Numbered from the stretch's first letter, positions 1-11,631 are shown. The stretch: 29,119 nt of DNA from Schoenoplectus triqueter (GCA_964058805.1 CAXKVV010001967.1:1-29119); one strand, 5' to 3'. Numbers and translations are program-made. The notes: generated by a model from the letters alone, not told the origin.

Positions 1-1175
1 AAGTAGAACATACCCCCCTTAAAGCTTCGAATATTGATTCATAGATCAGTAAAGCTGTCACTTGTCAGGCCGCGCCTAATGTTTTCATGGGTTAATTTTC
101 TGGTGCCGGAATTTAGAGTGCCCGAGTTCAGGAGGTGCTGCCTTCACGGCCATTAGATTGTGACACGTGAGCACCATGACTCAGAATTGGTGGGTCGAAG
201 AAGCGAGTTCTCGAGCCGTATGTATGAATTATGAACTAGTTGGAAACTTGGAATCACCTGAGGATGCTGAGATAAGGGGTGACCTTTCCCAAAATAAAAA
301 AACAAAGAATTGAAGTATGCCTACTTGCTTGCTATCAGTCAATGTCATTAAAAAAACTAAATTAAAAAAGTGGCAATGTATTTAAAAAACCGGCGATTAT
401 GATCTTGAAGTATTGAACTGATCTAGCAAATAGTTCTTTTAATCATATTTAATTTTTTTTATTATAACAATCTGATTGCTGATCATGTGATGTAATATGT
501 AGCTTCTTGAAAGGAATATATATTTGTTTTGCATACCAATAGTAATTATAATTTTTATTTGGTTAATATCAAATAAATTTTAGACATTAATGCATCTTTT
601 TTTTTGTTTAGATTTCCAAATTATTGGATTTTAGTAATCGTGCACTCTTTTCTGTTCTGTCGTTGGATTTCAATGAGTGCATACTTTGAAAAAAGAAAGA
701 TCACATTATAAGTTCGTTTCGTAGCCACAACCACTGTTAATTAAATTTCACAAATTGCCAATTACCGATTTGATAATAAGAATGTCAAACCCAAAAAAGA
801 ATTCCATTATGTTCTGACTACTATACATCTCAAATTACAGCATTTTTTCCATTATCAAACTATCAGAAACTAAAATTACCAAATTACAAGCCCAAGAAAA
901 AGGAAAGATGAAAAAATAAGTTATTCATGAAATGCCCACAATAGATATCAGCTTATTAACTTCTATCCTACGCAACTATTCCAATCAAAATTTCAGGTTC
1001 TTCATTTAATCATCAACCCCGTACCCGGTACCCCCCGCGACCCAAAACCCACACCAAACCTTCTTACTTTCCTTTTAAATACTTTTTTTCTGACAAATAT
1101 CTCATCAGATTAAACAGCATTCTGCAGTGATTCGCACGAGTATAGTCAACAAAACCAGTAGCCATTTATAAGAGG
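1..1175. other. 3' flank of the LON-domain gene, no gene recognised
   Basis: AT-rich sequence downstream of the minus-strand LON-domain gene. A palindromic G-box core CACGTG lies at 164-169 and a short GC-rich patch at about 1020-1055 (GTACCCGGTACC and following C run). The 3' UTR of the LON-domain gene must lie in roughly the right-hand 200-300 bases, but I see no unambiguous AATAAA on the minus strand close to the stop. A short open stretch on the plus strand at 7-156 has no recognisable homology. Confidence 0.4.
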
Positions 1176-3082
1176 CTAATGGGATGATGGAAAAGCATCC
1201 TTCACAGCTGAGGCGGCAGTGAGATAATTAAGGGTGCTCTTTAGCGTGTCCCTTTCTCTTTTAAGCCTAGCAGCTGTATCCTCCAGCTCCAGTAACACCT
1301 GTGGGGGATAACAAAAACTATGTTGAGTGCCCTATCTATATTGGAACAATTTTCATCACAGGGACAGATTCATGTTTATACCAGTGACAGTACTAACCAG
1401 CCTGGTAGAATAGAAATAGTGAAATATACCACCTGATTATCTGGTAATATACCAATGAACACACAAAAATTTCAAATATAAGAGCTTATCTTACCAACAC
1501 CCAACTGCTGCATCAGGTACCCATGATAACCCAACTTAATGTTAAACAATTCATGCATGATTTTATGTGAATCTTCTTACAATAATTAAGCTGGAAGCCC
1601 ATTTTCATCAAGTACCAAAACTATCAGGTACCCTTCCACAGCCAAGCACTACAGATATTACATAGGGCATCACTACTGTCTCACCAGTTAACCAATTTTC
1701 TCAGAATTATTCTGTCAATTCTCCAGAATATTAAGTTTCAAGAAAGTTATCGCTGCCATCCCTTTACTCTTTTACTACCCTGCGTATGTGTTGACACTGC
1801 AACAAATTAGAAACACAAACCTGTTGCTCTCTCGGCGCGCCTTCAAAAGTACTTGCCACAAAGAAGGAGAAAGGAGTGGGGAACTGCCCTTTTCTTAAAT
1901 CAACATCAGGTTTTTGGCCATCTTGCTTCTTCTCTTCTAGCCGGTTTGAAATCCTTATAACATCCTTCATGTGTCCCTCCACTTCTAACACTAGTTTTTC
2001 CAAGTCATCACCTTGTGCAGGGTCTGGAGGCGGACGGTCTTCCAGCCAGGTCACTGCTGCCACCATGTAGGGCTTTGTGCGTAGAATATGAGAGATGCGG
2101 AACCGCTCCTAATGTTAGCGGAAAAAGATAGTTTGAGGTGATTTTATTGGTGAATTGTCTTGCAAAAGCACAATGAAAGCCTTACGGAAGTACCATTTTT
2201 CTAATTGATGTGCATTTTACAACTTTCTGAGCTATAAATTTTCAAGTACAACATATACTAATTGTAATTAGTATGGTTTCAGATCGAAAGTATATTCTGA
2301 GAATAATTCGAGAGCAAGATTCTGACCTATTGAAAGAACATTTTTCTCAAGGTGACCACTCAAGTACAGACTTTATTTTAACCATTGAGCATAAGCTGGT
2401 TCATTTAACATGTCTCAATCTAATGGCACATCTTTTTTTTTAGCCACCAAAGTGTCTACCTTTTAAATAATCAGATACAACCTCAACTTTGTCATAATCA
2501 GGACCTTTAACATTTATCTTTTCCTTAATAAAAGTTCCATTCTTTTACTACTACCTGCCCGTGTGTCTTCTCAACCGTACTGAATGCCAATTCAAATTGC
2601 AATCCAAATTTTAATTCCGCTTTTCCAACAAAGGAAATGTAATCACGTACCTGTCCTTTGCATATGAGAAAGAACCGATCATCCACCAATCTCTGATGCT
2701 TCACCACTTCAGCCACACATCCGACCTCAACCAAAGCCGAAGAAGGATCCGTGGAAGAAGGCATGAGGTTAGAGAACAAAACTCCGAACCTGAGATCGGT
2801 TTGGAGCAAGGTGCGCATCATAATCCGGTACCTGAACTCGAATATCTGCAGAGGCAACGTGGCGCCTGGAAAGAGAACAAGAGGCAATGGAAAAATGGGA
2901 AGTTCGACAAGATTAGAACTCATGGAATAGGATGGATTGGAGGAGGTGAGGCAGATGGAAAGGCCATGTCTTTTGATGCCGGTGGTATGGGATAGAGGCT
3001 GCACGAGAGGTGTTCGACGCTTTGCCTGTGAGAATGGGCGGGAACGGGGCTGTGAAGGGAGAGGCTGCGAGAGTAGAGCCAT
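1176..3082 (-). CDS. LON substrate-binding (N-terminal) domain protein, probably plastid-targeted
   Basis: Three coding exons join in frame: 3082-2651, 2108-1821 and 1298-1176 (432+288+123 nt, 280 aa). Introns 2650-2109 and 1820-1299 are GT-AG and both phase 0. The first ~55 residues are rich in Ser, Pro and Arg with few acids, like a chloroplast transit peptide (inference). Then comes the start of a LON substrate-binding domain: VELPIFPLPLVLFPGATLPL, IFEFRYRIMM, GVLFSN, ICKGQ joined across intron 1 to ERFRISHILRTKPY, then WLEDRPP. A helical C-terminal part (LLELEDTAARLKRERDTLKS) ends at TAG 1178-1176. There is no AAA+ ATPase and no Ser-Lys protease domain, so this is not a Lon protease. It matches the short plant family annotated as 'ATP-dependent protease La domain protein', of about the same length. 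Molecular role is not established. The start is the first Met of the long exon-1 frame; an internal Met (YSMSSN) could give a non-plastid form. Confidence 0.9.
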
Positions 3083-5059
3083 GGAGATGATTGTTTTCTG
3101 GGATTAATTTTGGGTGGTTTTTGTGGGGAGGGGGAGGAGAATTGAAGAGGTAAGAGCCACACGGATTCAAGCATGATGAAAAAAAATGGGATCCGTGCCT
3201 CAAGAGCGCAGCAAATCACTTCACCTCAAACAGACACTCAATGACAAATTATCTTATTATTTTTTGACAAATCAAATTCCCAAATACTTCTAGTAACAAA
3301 TTAGCTCATATGAAACTTCGAAATATCTAACTACTACACATAAATATATACCATACCTTCACTGCCTTCATATATCATTACCACAAGTGAGCTCGTTACT
3401 TCATATTTATGAACTAAATAATAGCTATGAAATGGATTTAAGGCCGTCAAGGTGAAAATTGATGAAATGTGAAAGCTAATATGGATGTTTTTTCTCAAGC
3501 TCCAACAATTTTATAAATCAAGAAGGCAACTTCTAAATTTTTAATTCACTAAGTATTTATTTATTTTAGTATATAATCTTACAAGTTATTTTCTACATAA
3601 TAAAAATGGTTATAGGAAAATAAGTTTCATTTTTATTCTAAAGAAAAAGAACTCAAAATCATTGTTAGAATTGAACCATAATTCGAAACACATCATTAGG
3701 TGATGTACAGAAATTACTAAATAGAATGAAAATTACATCTACTAAAATTTGGAACGAATAGGACGTGTACAAAAATAGTTTTTATGTTATATGTCATAGC
3801 GAAGTAATACCAACCTACAATTTAAAGAGTTAGATTATAACCGTCATTTAAGCTTACGCTTTGCTCTATAACGTCCATTATCATCTCCATTTTCTCTTAT
3901 ACATACTATATAATTAATAATAAATACAAACACTAATCTTTTTACTGAAATACTAGAGAATGCAAAGTTATTGATTCATAATTTGTATAGACATGAAACT
4001 TATATATTATTTTTGAGGAAATCTTTTCACCCAATAAAATCCCTCATATTTATCCTCCAACTATTCTCTTTCAATTTTTTATTTTGAACAATGTTTTTAT
4101 TTTTGAAATATGTCTCTCAATTATTTTCTCTTCAACTTTTCATTTCAAATAATATTTATATTTTACGATCAGATATAAACACTTCAGTAAATACTTTATT
4201 GATTAGATATGATCACTACTCATTTAAAATATGAATACTCATATTAATATTTCACGTTTTTTGAATGAGGGGCCAGACATGTAGGATGTAGAATGCTAAT
4301 TATTATTAAAAATAACCTTTAGTTTGCTAAAGGTGTTCATACCTGTTATCATGGATGTTTATACTTGTTATCATGAATATTCATACTGAAAATGAAACAT
4401 ATTCATAATTATTGTATATGTTAGAAAAACTGGGTGGAGAGATTTTGGCACGTGCTCAATTCTAAAATATCGTTGGATTAATTTGCACATGTTTAATTGA
4501 TGATTAGGATAATTTCTAAAAAAAAATGTATGTTCGTGAATAATTTTTCGTGGTGTTTATACTTTGTTCATACTAAAATTTATAAGTGCTCATATCTACT
4601 ATGGTTATGTTAAGAAATCAGTAATTTTTTAATGGTTTTTTATAAAAGACAATTAACACGTTCATAACTTATAATCTAGAAAGGATACATATTTCTTGTT
4701 ATGCATATTTGTGCCATAGTGGAGATATATTTTTAAAGTTATTTAATCCGTGAGGCGTGAGGTGCAAACCAAGCAGTATCGCATCACGATTAGGACAAAA
4801 GCTTGTGGGAATTAAGGGGATAATCTGGAGTTCAAATACTTTTTTAATGGGAAAGGATAAACTACTACAAGTGCCCTGAGCATGGGCTGCATAGATCATC
4901 ACCCTCACGACTTAGGCGATTAAATGGACCCACTTTACAGTAGCAGAATAGCCTTGAGCCGATAGCATTCGTCAAGAAATTACTTCACATGGGACCCACC
5001 ATTTTTGTCCGGATCAGATTGATGGGTCGGAGCTTTCCACGCAAGCGTGCGATTGATAA
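3083..5059. other. AT-rich intergenic DNA and 5' flank of the LON-domain gene
   Basis: The promoter and 5' UTR of the minus-strand LON-domain gene should lie just to the right of 3082. The 100 bases after the start codon carry a G-rich plus strand, meaning a C/T-rich sense strand, as is common in plant 5' UTRs. Further right I see only AT-rich sequence, an isolated CACGTG at 4449-4454 and a two-copy 22-bp repeat at 4334-4377. No credible coding exon was found. Confidence 0.4.
4334..4377. repeat. Two-copy 22-bp tandem repeat
   Basis: Two adjacent 22-bp units, 4334-4355 and 4356-4377, both follow the pattern TGTT(C/T)ATAC(C/T)TGTTATCATG(G/A)A and differ at three positions. A partial third unit (TATTCATACTGA) follows. 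Its function is unknown; it probably arose by replication slippage. Confidence 0.6.
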
Positions 5060-6396
5060 TAAATGGCTGCAAACTATCCGAATCGAAGTTAACATAAATC
5101 AAGCTGAGTTAAATTGAATCCGAATTAAAATCAAATCAAGTTAAAATTTGAGTTGAATTGGTGCAAACTCAATCTGGGGTCGAGCATTAAATTATCTTAA
5201 TTATTTTAATATTTATACTTATTTTAGTTTTCTAAATAGTGGCGCTACGCTATAGCGGTGCTATAACGTAGCGCCATTATGGTTCTTTTGGAACCCAAAC
5301 GCTATGTTATACACCTACATTGCAGTATGTGTGTTATTTACGCTATAGTGGCGATAGTGAATCACGATTGTATATAGTATATAGCAGCGCTATTGTATGC
5401 TATCGTACATTTGTTCATAATAAATTTTAATTTATTATAATTTTTTTCATCCGAACTCCGATTGAGGTGATTTAAGGTGCGTTGAAAAGTTAAGAACAAA
5501 ATCTACAATATTAGTATTCTTAATCACTCAAAAATTTACATAAAAATTTCTTACTTTTTTGTTATCAGTATTCTGATTTGACCCCGACTTATATCTCTCT
5601 TGCTTTCTTCTTGAGTTCCCTTCTTTACTTGAAATAATAACTAAAATTAAGCAGTACATTGAACTTGAGCAATTTAAATCTAATTTAAACTAAATTAATC
5701 TAAAAAGTTTTATTTTGAGAATTAATCTAATTTAAATTTAGTATTTTAATTAATTCATCACGGACTTTAGTTAATAACATAATGCGCTTGACAGAAAATA
5801 AATATGTATTACTTAATTTAATAATTCACTATATCGAAAAATTTTGAATAGTAGTTTGAAAATTATACTTTTTCAATGTTAGTATTATTATTTAATTTAT
5901 TTTGTGTTATTTATTTATTTTCTCTATGAATCTCTGAATAAAAATATTAATATTATTTATTTACGGATAGCTTTCGCTATAGCACACTATAGCGCGATAG
6001 TTTTTTTAAGGACTATGTCACTATGACGTGATAATCGCTATTTAGAACCTTGACTTATTCTCATATAATTATTAATAATTAGAGTTAAAATAATTAATAT
6101 TTTATTAATTTTATAATAAAATTTATAAAAAATAATTATAATGCAAATATGTATATTTTTCTATTTTATTGATCACATTGATTAATTTATCTATTTTTTT
6201 TATTTATTTAATCAAAATATATTAAAATAATTAATATCAAGTCATTTACGAGTCAAACCGAGCCGAACTATTAAAAAAATAATGAATTTAAACTCAAACT
6301 CGAGCCGAACAAAAAATCAAACTCAAGTAGAGCTAGTAAAAAATATCTAGCCGAACTCGAGCGAACCATGAGTTTTAAAATTTTTCTTGCAGCTTA
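5060..6396. mobile_element. MULE-like non-autonomous element (GAGCTCGAGCC type), split by a second element
   Basis: The left end reads TAAATGGCTGCAAAC. The right end, reverse-complemented, reads TAAGCTGCAAG, so a GCTGCAA core forms terminal inverted repeats. The flanks GATTGATAA (5051-5059) and GATTGATTT (6397-6405) look like a degenerate 9-bp target duplication with 7 of 9 matches. The right part has subterminal GAGCCGAAC and CTCGAGC motifs like those of the better-preserved element at 7955-8574, which suggests the same family. Without the internal insertion the element would be about 500 bp. It has no coding capacity. Exact ends are uncertain. Confidence 0.6.
5226..6052. mobile_element. Non-autonomous DNA transposon with GCTATAGCG subterminal repeats, nested
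   Basis: Terminal inverted repeats are AGTTTTCTAAATAGTGG at the left and, reverse-complemented, CAAGGTTCTAAATAGCGA at the right, sharing TTCTAAATAG. Both subterminal regions are dense in GCTATAG, CGCTATAGC and GTAGCGCCA motifs. Flanking ACTTATTTT (5217-5225) and ACTTATTCT (6053-6061) form a 9-bp target duplication with one mismatch, which favours a Mutator-like origin. The 827-bp element sits inside the older element 5060-6396, whose two halves have typical GCTGCAA ends on either side. No open frame of note. Confidence 0.7.
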
Positions 6397-6798
6397 GATT
6401 GATTTTATCAGTGTGCTTGGTATGTTGAAAACTAAATAACGTCTATAATAGATAAAATGGGCTTTGAGATCGAATTAATTATTTTTGTTAGATTTACCCA
6501 ATCTCAAATTAAACAACGCCTGTCCGAGTTGATCGCAGCCCGTTTTCTTACCTCCACCTACTGAGCCATATCTACCATGTCGAATCTGTTCTAAATTTCA
6601 GTGTGAATATTCGTTGTTTTTATAAGATTCTTGAATTTATTCTGACATTAATCTGGCTAGTAATTATGGCCTGTTGTAAAGTTTACAAGCTGATCGAGTT
6701 ATTTTTTTACTAGCCTGAATTTATTCTCAAAATTTTCTCACTAACAAATATGCCCAGTTTTTTGTCCCACCTTATAGCACTAATATCTTTGACATTTT
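6397..6798. other. Intergenic DNA, nothing recognised
   Basis: AT-rich sequence between the nested element and the solo LTR. I see no exon, RNA gene or repeat that I can support here. Confidence 0.4.
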
Positions 6799-7405
6799 TG
6801 TTGGGTTTTTTAAGTCCAAATTTAGCCTAGCTCATTTTTTAACTCTTAGACTCTTTATATTTTCTTGAATCCTTCTCTCTTGGAGTGAGAGAGTTGCTGA
6901 AAGTTAGAGCTGCTACAGTAAAATCGTGGTTCGTGACTGCTCCTTTCTTGTATGTCTTAAACAAAAGAGAGAGATGAGAGAATAAAAAAAAAAGAATGAG
7001 AAAGGTAAAGATAGAGTGATAGTTTGTTTTAGTAATTGAAACACACTTGTAATCTTTTGTAATCTCCTTGTTTTATAGTAAGTTTGTTGGTCGTTTGACT
7101 CCCGGTGGAGTAGGTTCGACCGAACTACTTATCTTTTGTGTCTTCTCTTGTGTGCTTGCTGGACTCGATCTAAACCATGGTAACATCTTTTACTTCATTG
7201 TTGGTTGGTTGATTGTATGCATTGGTCGGTTCTGTTTTTAATTTCTCGGGATCCAACTTGTGTGTGAAATTGTCCTCTTTAGAGTTGTAATTATTTTATT
7301 TGTGGTTATTGAGGTTGTTCTGGTAGTTGACACATACTGTATATGTATTGTATCTCTGCACCTATTTGTATCAGTTCCGGTGTGGGTGTGTGGGCTCCCC
7401 TAACA
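6799..7405 (+). mobile_element. Probable solo LTR of a Copia-type retrotransposon
   Basis: The segment begins TGTTGGG and ends CCTAACA, the short inverted TG...CA termini expected of an LTR. It is flanked by ATTTT (6794-6798) and ATTTC (7406-7410), a 5-bp duplication with one mismatch. The interior has the flavour of plant Copia LTRs: a promoter-like run of AGAGAGA sequences near 6970, the block CTCCCGGTGGAGTAGGTTCG at about 7100, the phrase CCGAACTACTTATCTTTTGTG and a T/G-rich R-U5 region. No primer binding site follows the right end and no polypurine tract precedes the left, so it is a solo LTR formed by recombination (inference). Class assignment rests on resemblance only. Confidence 0.6.
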
Positions 7406-7410
7406 ATTTC

Positions 7411-7954
7411 TTTTTCATTGAAGATTCACTAAAAAAACTTTCATGCCAAAACCTATAATAATTGTTTTTGAAATAGGGGATGATCTGCAGCATCTACTTT
7501 CTGAAACGGCATCTTTTATGCGCTCTTCAGAAGACAATTGAGTTCACTGTTTTGACAAGATAAACGACATTTTTTATTCATAAACAAATAAGATAAGGAA
7601 ACGTTCTTTTTTTTAAAGGCAAATTAAGGGGGACAATTTGGAAATGATCAAAGCAGTATCTGGAATCACAGGATAAAATAGTAATAAAAATGCTGTGCAA
7701 AAAGGAGAGAGGCTGGAACAGTGCCATCGTTTCTTTCTCTCTCTTTCTTTCATTAGAATCATTATTCTTTCTTATCTTTTTTACTTTTTGAAGCAAGCCA
7801 TTGTTTCTTTATTGGCTTCAAGGTTAATTTATGGTAGAATGAGATTTTAAAAAGGCTTCGAGTTCTTGCAGTATCTTACCTTAGTTATCAAGACATAGAA
7901 ATTCGGGTAATTTGAGTGAAGACAATGCTGCTGCTGGTATTAAGTGACAGTGAT
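7411..7954. other. Intergenic DNA, nothing recognised
   Basis: AT-rich sequence between the solo LTR and the next element. A CT-rich low-complexity patch (TCTCTCTCTTTCTTTC) lies near 7735-7752. No exon could be supported. The last nine bases (7946-7954) are the left copy of the target duplication of the following element. Confidence 0.4.
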
Positions 7955-8574
7955 AGGGCTGCAAACGAGTCGAGTCGAGCCGAGCTGGGCTTAACTCAAG
8001 CTCGGCTCATGAAAATTCGAGTCGAGCCAAGCCGAGCTCGTGAAACGGTTCGAGCTGAAAAACCTAGCTCAAACTCGGCTCGTTACTATTCGAGCTGGCT
8101 CACGAGCCAATGCATGTGCGTTGACTCAATTTGATATTTAGATTTAATACATCTACAAACTATAAAGTTGGTATATCTAGAAGATTTGTATGAGAATTGG
8201 TACAAAATTGTTATATCAACAAACTATTTTTTCAATGACATATTCGCTGCATTAATTTGAATGGATGGACCAACAAAAAACTATCGAGTCAGATATACAA
8301 ATCTAACTACGAGCGAGCAAGAGACGTCTTTAAGCCGCTGACACGATGAGATGGTGAGAGATGATGAGAGAGGAGTTATCGGATTAGAGTTCGGCAAAAA
8401 AAATTATAAAAACTATTTTTTATTCGAGCTGAGTCGAGCCGACCCCAACTCAAACTCGACTCATTTAACTATCGAGCCAGATTAGCTCGAGCCATTTTAG
8501 CTCGAGCCAGATTAGCTCGAGCCCGATCCAAGCCCGAGCTGAGCCACGAGCCCGAGCTTTTTTGTGCAGCCCTA
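7955..8574. mobile_element. MULE-like non-autonomous element with GAGCTCGAGCC repeats
   Basis: The left end is AGGGCTGCAAACGAG; the right end, reverse-complemented, is TAGGGCTGCACAAAA. It is flanked by a perfect 9-bp duplication, GACAGTGAT, at 7946-7954 and 8575-8583. Both subterminal regions (about 170 bp each) are arrays of GAGTCGAG, GAGCCGAG, GCTCGGCTC and CTCGAGCC motifs, and the centre is AT-rich. A 9-bp duplication and long GC-rich subterminal arrays fit non-autonomous Mutator-like elements. The perfect duplication points to fairly recent insertion. It ends about 300 bp downstream of the APS reductase stop codon. Confidence 0.8.
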
Positions 8575-8879
8575 GACAGTGATAATGAAAATGATGTAAA
8601 GAAGCTTACATTTTTTTCAAAAGTGAAAAACACTTCTATAAATTTTATTAAAACAAGTTCCAAAAATTATTTGAATCAAAATTTGAAACACAACCTACTT
8701 CCATTTCTAATTAACAACACATAGCTACATAACACATACACAACAACGAGGACGAGAATTCTCATTTCAGTGCAATTACTTATGTACCAAGAGAACTAGG
8801 TGGCTCTCTCCGGAGTCGAATTACTATATCATTCCCCCAATTGAAGCTTTGAACAATCAAAACTTGGAACACCTAAAAT
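8575..8879. other. 3' flank and 3' UTR of the APS reductase gene
   Basis: Downstream of the APS reductase stop on the minus strand. TTTATTAAAA at about 8643-8652 gives AATAAA on the minus strand, roughly 230 nt past the stop, and could be its polyadenylation signal. The right copy of the target duplication of the neighbouring element occupies 8575-8583. No other feature seen. Confidence 0.35.
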
Positions 8880-11524
8880 TTATCGGAGGGCATTGATGAA
8901 AGCAAGTAGTGAATCCACATCTCGGTTCTCGGATGGGTACTTGATAGGTCTCGATGCATGTTTTGGGAAGAAAAGAATTGTTGGGAAACTACCAAGCTGG
9001 AGCTCTTTTTGTGCAAACGGCTTGTGGTCGCCATCAGCACGGAATTTGCCGACCTTCACGCCAGATCCTGATAAATTTTCAGCCAGCTCCACATATGAAG
9101 CTTCCATTCCCTAAAATTATAACAGATTGCAAGTACCATGAGTTAACTGTAACAGAAAGGTATACCAGATTTTTTAAAATATATATGTAAAATTAAGGAT
9201 CTCTTACTTGGCAAAATTGGCACCAAGGAGCATATAGTACAACAATCCAAGGCTCGGCACGTTTCTCCAGCCTCAACAAATTCTCAATCCCAGATCGGCT
9301 AAGGTTGACGATGTTCTTTGTATCGAATATATCAGCAGTGTCATTTAGTGTGGAAACGGACCCATTACCATTAGTCCCGGCATTCTGTGCCTCTTGGGAG
9401 ATGTTTCCTTTGTGAAGGCCACACTCCTTCGCCTTGGCATCCTCCCACCACCACCTCCCTTCTCTCTCGTGTTGCCCTGGCAATACTGGCCTGGTGCATG
9501 GTTCACAACCAATTGATACATAACCCTGAAATTAGTGGATACATATTGTTAAATCAACTTTGAAATAAATGTCTTCTGTCAATACTATAAATTCTGCATG
9601 TGCAAAGCTTTTACCTGAGAGTGAAGTGAGTTGACGGGTACATCCATGGTGCGAAGGAAATTCCAAATATCCTTCCCATTGACATTGGCTACTGGGTTCC
9701 ACTTGATTAAGCTTCCTGCACCTCCAGCTAGTCCTTCGAAGGCTGGATCCACCTATAAAATAACTTCCCTGTTAGCGAACTGTGCTGTAAATGTAATTTT
9801 TTGCATAGGAAAGCTTGGTAAGTTGGAAAAGTGTTGTCCCCCCAATTTGGGATAATTAAGATTTATTTTCCAGGAGATAGCAGCTACTTCAAACCTCAGA
9901 AATCCGAAATCAATTTTGAGTATTGAAATTATGACCAGTAAAATGATTTTTAAACATACCTGAACAACAGGGATGTTTGCACGGGTCCCGGGCGACTGGT
10001 CTTTCCTCTGGCCGGTAATCCAGGCCCGAAGCCCGCTGAGAGCCCGTCTCAATGGCCTGACCTTTCTGATCCGGCAGCACTCTTGGTGTCCATCCTCGTA
10101 AAATGAGAACAAGCCCTTGCTCCTGACAAGAGCCTGAACTTCGCCAGCATCAGGAAACATGTATTCAATGTGGATGCCATAGTGCTTCTCTACTTTGTCA
10201 AAAAGTTGGTATGTTTCAGGGTTGAGCCTGCCGGTGTCTAGACTGAAGACTCTGAAAGGACGGCCGGTTAGTTTCGCGTACTCTATCAGAGCCACATCCT
10301 CAGCACCACTGTTTGAATTAAATTACAAAAATAAAAGAGGTTAGATTTGAAAATTTGGAGTTTAAATGTAATTATGCCATTTTTTATTATTTATTAATTC
10401 TAACTCCATGATTGATGTCATTATAGCGTCATGAATAATGAATTGCACTTATGTTGTCAGGAAGCGGGACTGATTGGCTGAACCATTTTTTAACTTGGTC
10501 AACATACAGGGCTCTGAATTTTGCTTTAATTAAGCAATTAACATAAACACGTCTAGATTCAATGAATGATGCCAATATATGGTGTGTGGCAACTGACAAA
10601 TCTAAATCTAGCACAAGACCGAATATCCTGGAATCTACAGAAATGACCACATATTTGAGCGAAGATTTGTGTGACCACATTTTTGTTTGCTTACATACAA
10701 ACAAGCTTTCACCACAAAATTCAAGACAGGCCACAAACTCAAATTCATTCCCCAATTGCCCCAGCCACAGGAAATAATTACCACAACAAATAAAAAAAAT
10801 ATAACAGTAATACCAACAATAACTATTAATTTAATTAACATTAACAATAAATAAAGCAATCACCACTGACCTGAAGGCAATAGCGATGTCATCCCCAAAC
10901 ATCTCAAGCGCCTTATCCATAATCTCCAATGGAGATGCATCCACCAACTGAGCAGCCAGATTCTCATAATCCACGGGTGAGACCACTGCCTCTACCTTCT
11001 TCTCCACCTCAGCCACTGCTCCGGTGGAGACAGCTGTGGGGGCTACCACCGCCTCCCCTCTCTTCCCTGGCTCCACCGCATGGAGAGGGACCACTGTCAG
11101 CCTCCTTGTAGGAGTCGATTGGGAGATAGATGGCACCAGATTTAGATGCCTTACAGCTCCAATTTGACTCGCTGCGTGGGAAGGAACGAACAGGAAATGC
11201 TTAGAGAATGTCGTTCAGGTCGATTTTGGAGAGAAAGATTGAATTTTTCTCTAGTTAATTGGTAATTTCCGTTAAAGATAAACACTATTCTTAGGAGCAA
11301 CTCGAATCTGAATTACATTAGAGGATGCGAAATCTAAATAAGAGTATTTGAGCTTAATTACACAATCGTCTTGGAAAATATAAAAAAAAATGAAATGAGG
11401 GGAAGTCAAAAGAAAAAAACGAAGAAAACAAAGGAATATGATAGCTAAACAAAATATATAATTTACCTTTGCGATCGCGAGAGACGATCGTGTGGGAAGG
11501 GATTGAAGCAGTAGCGAAGGCCAT
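8880..11524 (-). CDS. APR: 5'-adenylylsulfate reductase, chloroplastic (APS reductase)
   Basis: Reduces adenylylsulfate to sulfite and AMP in plastids with glutathione as electron donor, the committed reductive step of sulfate assimilation. Six coding exons join in frame: 11524-11467, 11171-10871, 10308-9960, 9752-9615, 9525-9208 and 9110-8880 (1395 nt, 464 aa); all introns are GT-AG. Residues 1 to ~75 are Ser/Thr/Ala-rich with few acids, a transit peptide. The reductase domain starts near [13 protein letters not shown] and has [42 protein letters not shown] (Cys197, Cys198), the CEPC pair (Cys289, Cys292) of the [4Fe-4S] site and catalytic Cys317 in ECGLHKG. A variable linker leads to the C-terminal thioredoxin/glutaredoxin-like domain with [10 protein letters not shown] (Cys384, Cys387) and [12 protein letters not shown]. 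Length matches plant APRs. The start is the first Met of exon 1 in the only frame that splices to exon 2. Which paralogue it is cannot be told. Confidence 0.97.
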
Positions 11525-11631
11525 GAAGCGTAAACAATTACAGGTACACTGCCTAGTAAGAGCTGGCGCTGCGTCTAGTTTTAGCAAAAGTTTGGGTGTG
11601 TTTTGCTTGAAATTAAAATTTCAACGGGCGA

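Noticed and set aside
1..156. Plus-strand open stretch ending in a Cys-Cys-containing peptide, as a possible 3' exon of a neighbour
   Set aside because: The translation matches no family I recognise, there is no clear splice acceptor, and composition is ordinary.
164..169. CACGTG G-box as a regulatory site
   Set aside because: No gene start is seen nearby; an isolated hexamer is not evidence.
2696..2995. Plus-strand frame antisense to LON exon 1
   Set aside because: It is a shadow of the real minus-strand exon; its translation has no domain.
7578..7796. Minus-strand frame with hydrophobic C-terminus
   Set aside because: It derives from a CT-rich low-complexity patch and has no homology or splice context.
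7916..8134. Plus-strand frame with Arg/Ser/Glu-rich peptide
   Set aside because: It is made by the GAGTCGAG repeats of the MULE-like element, not a gene.
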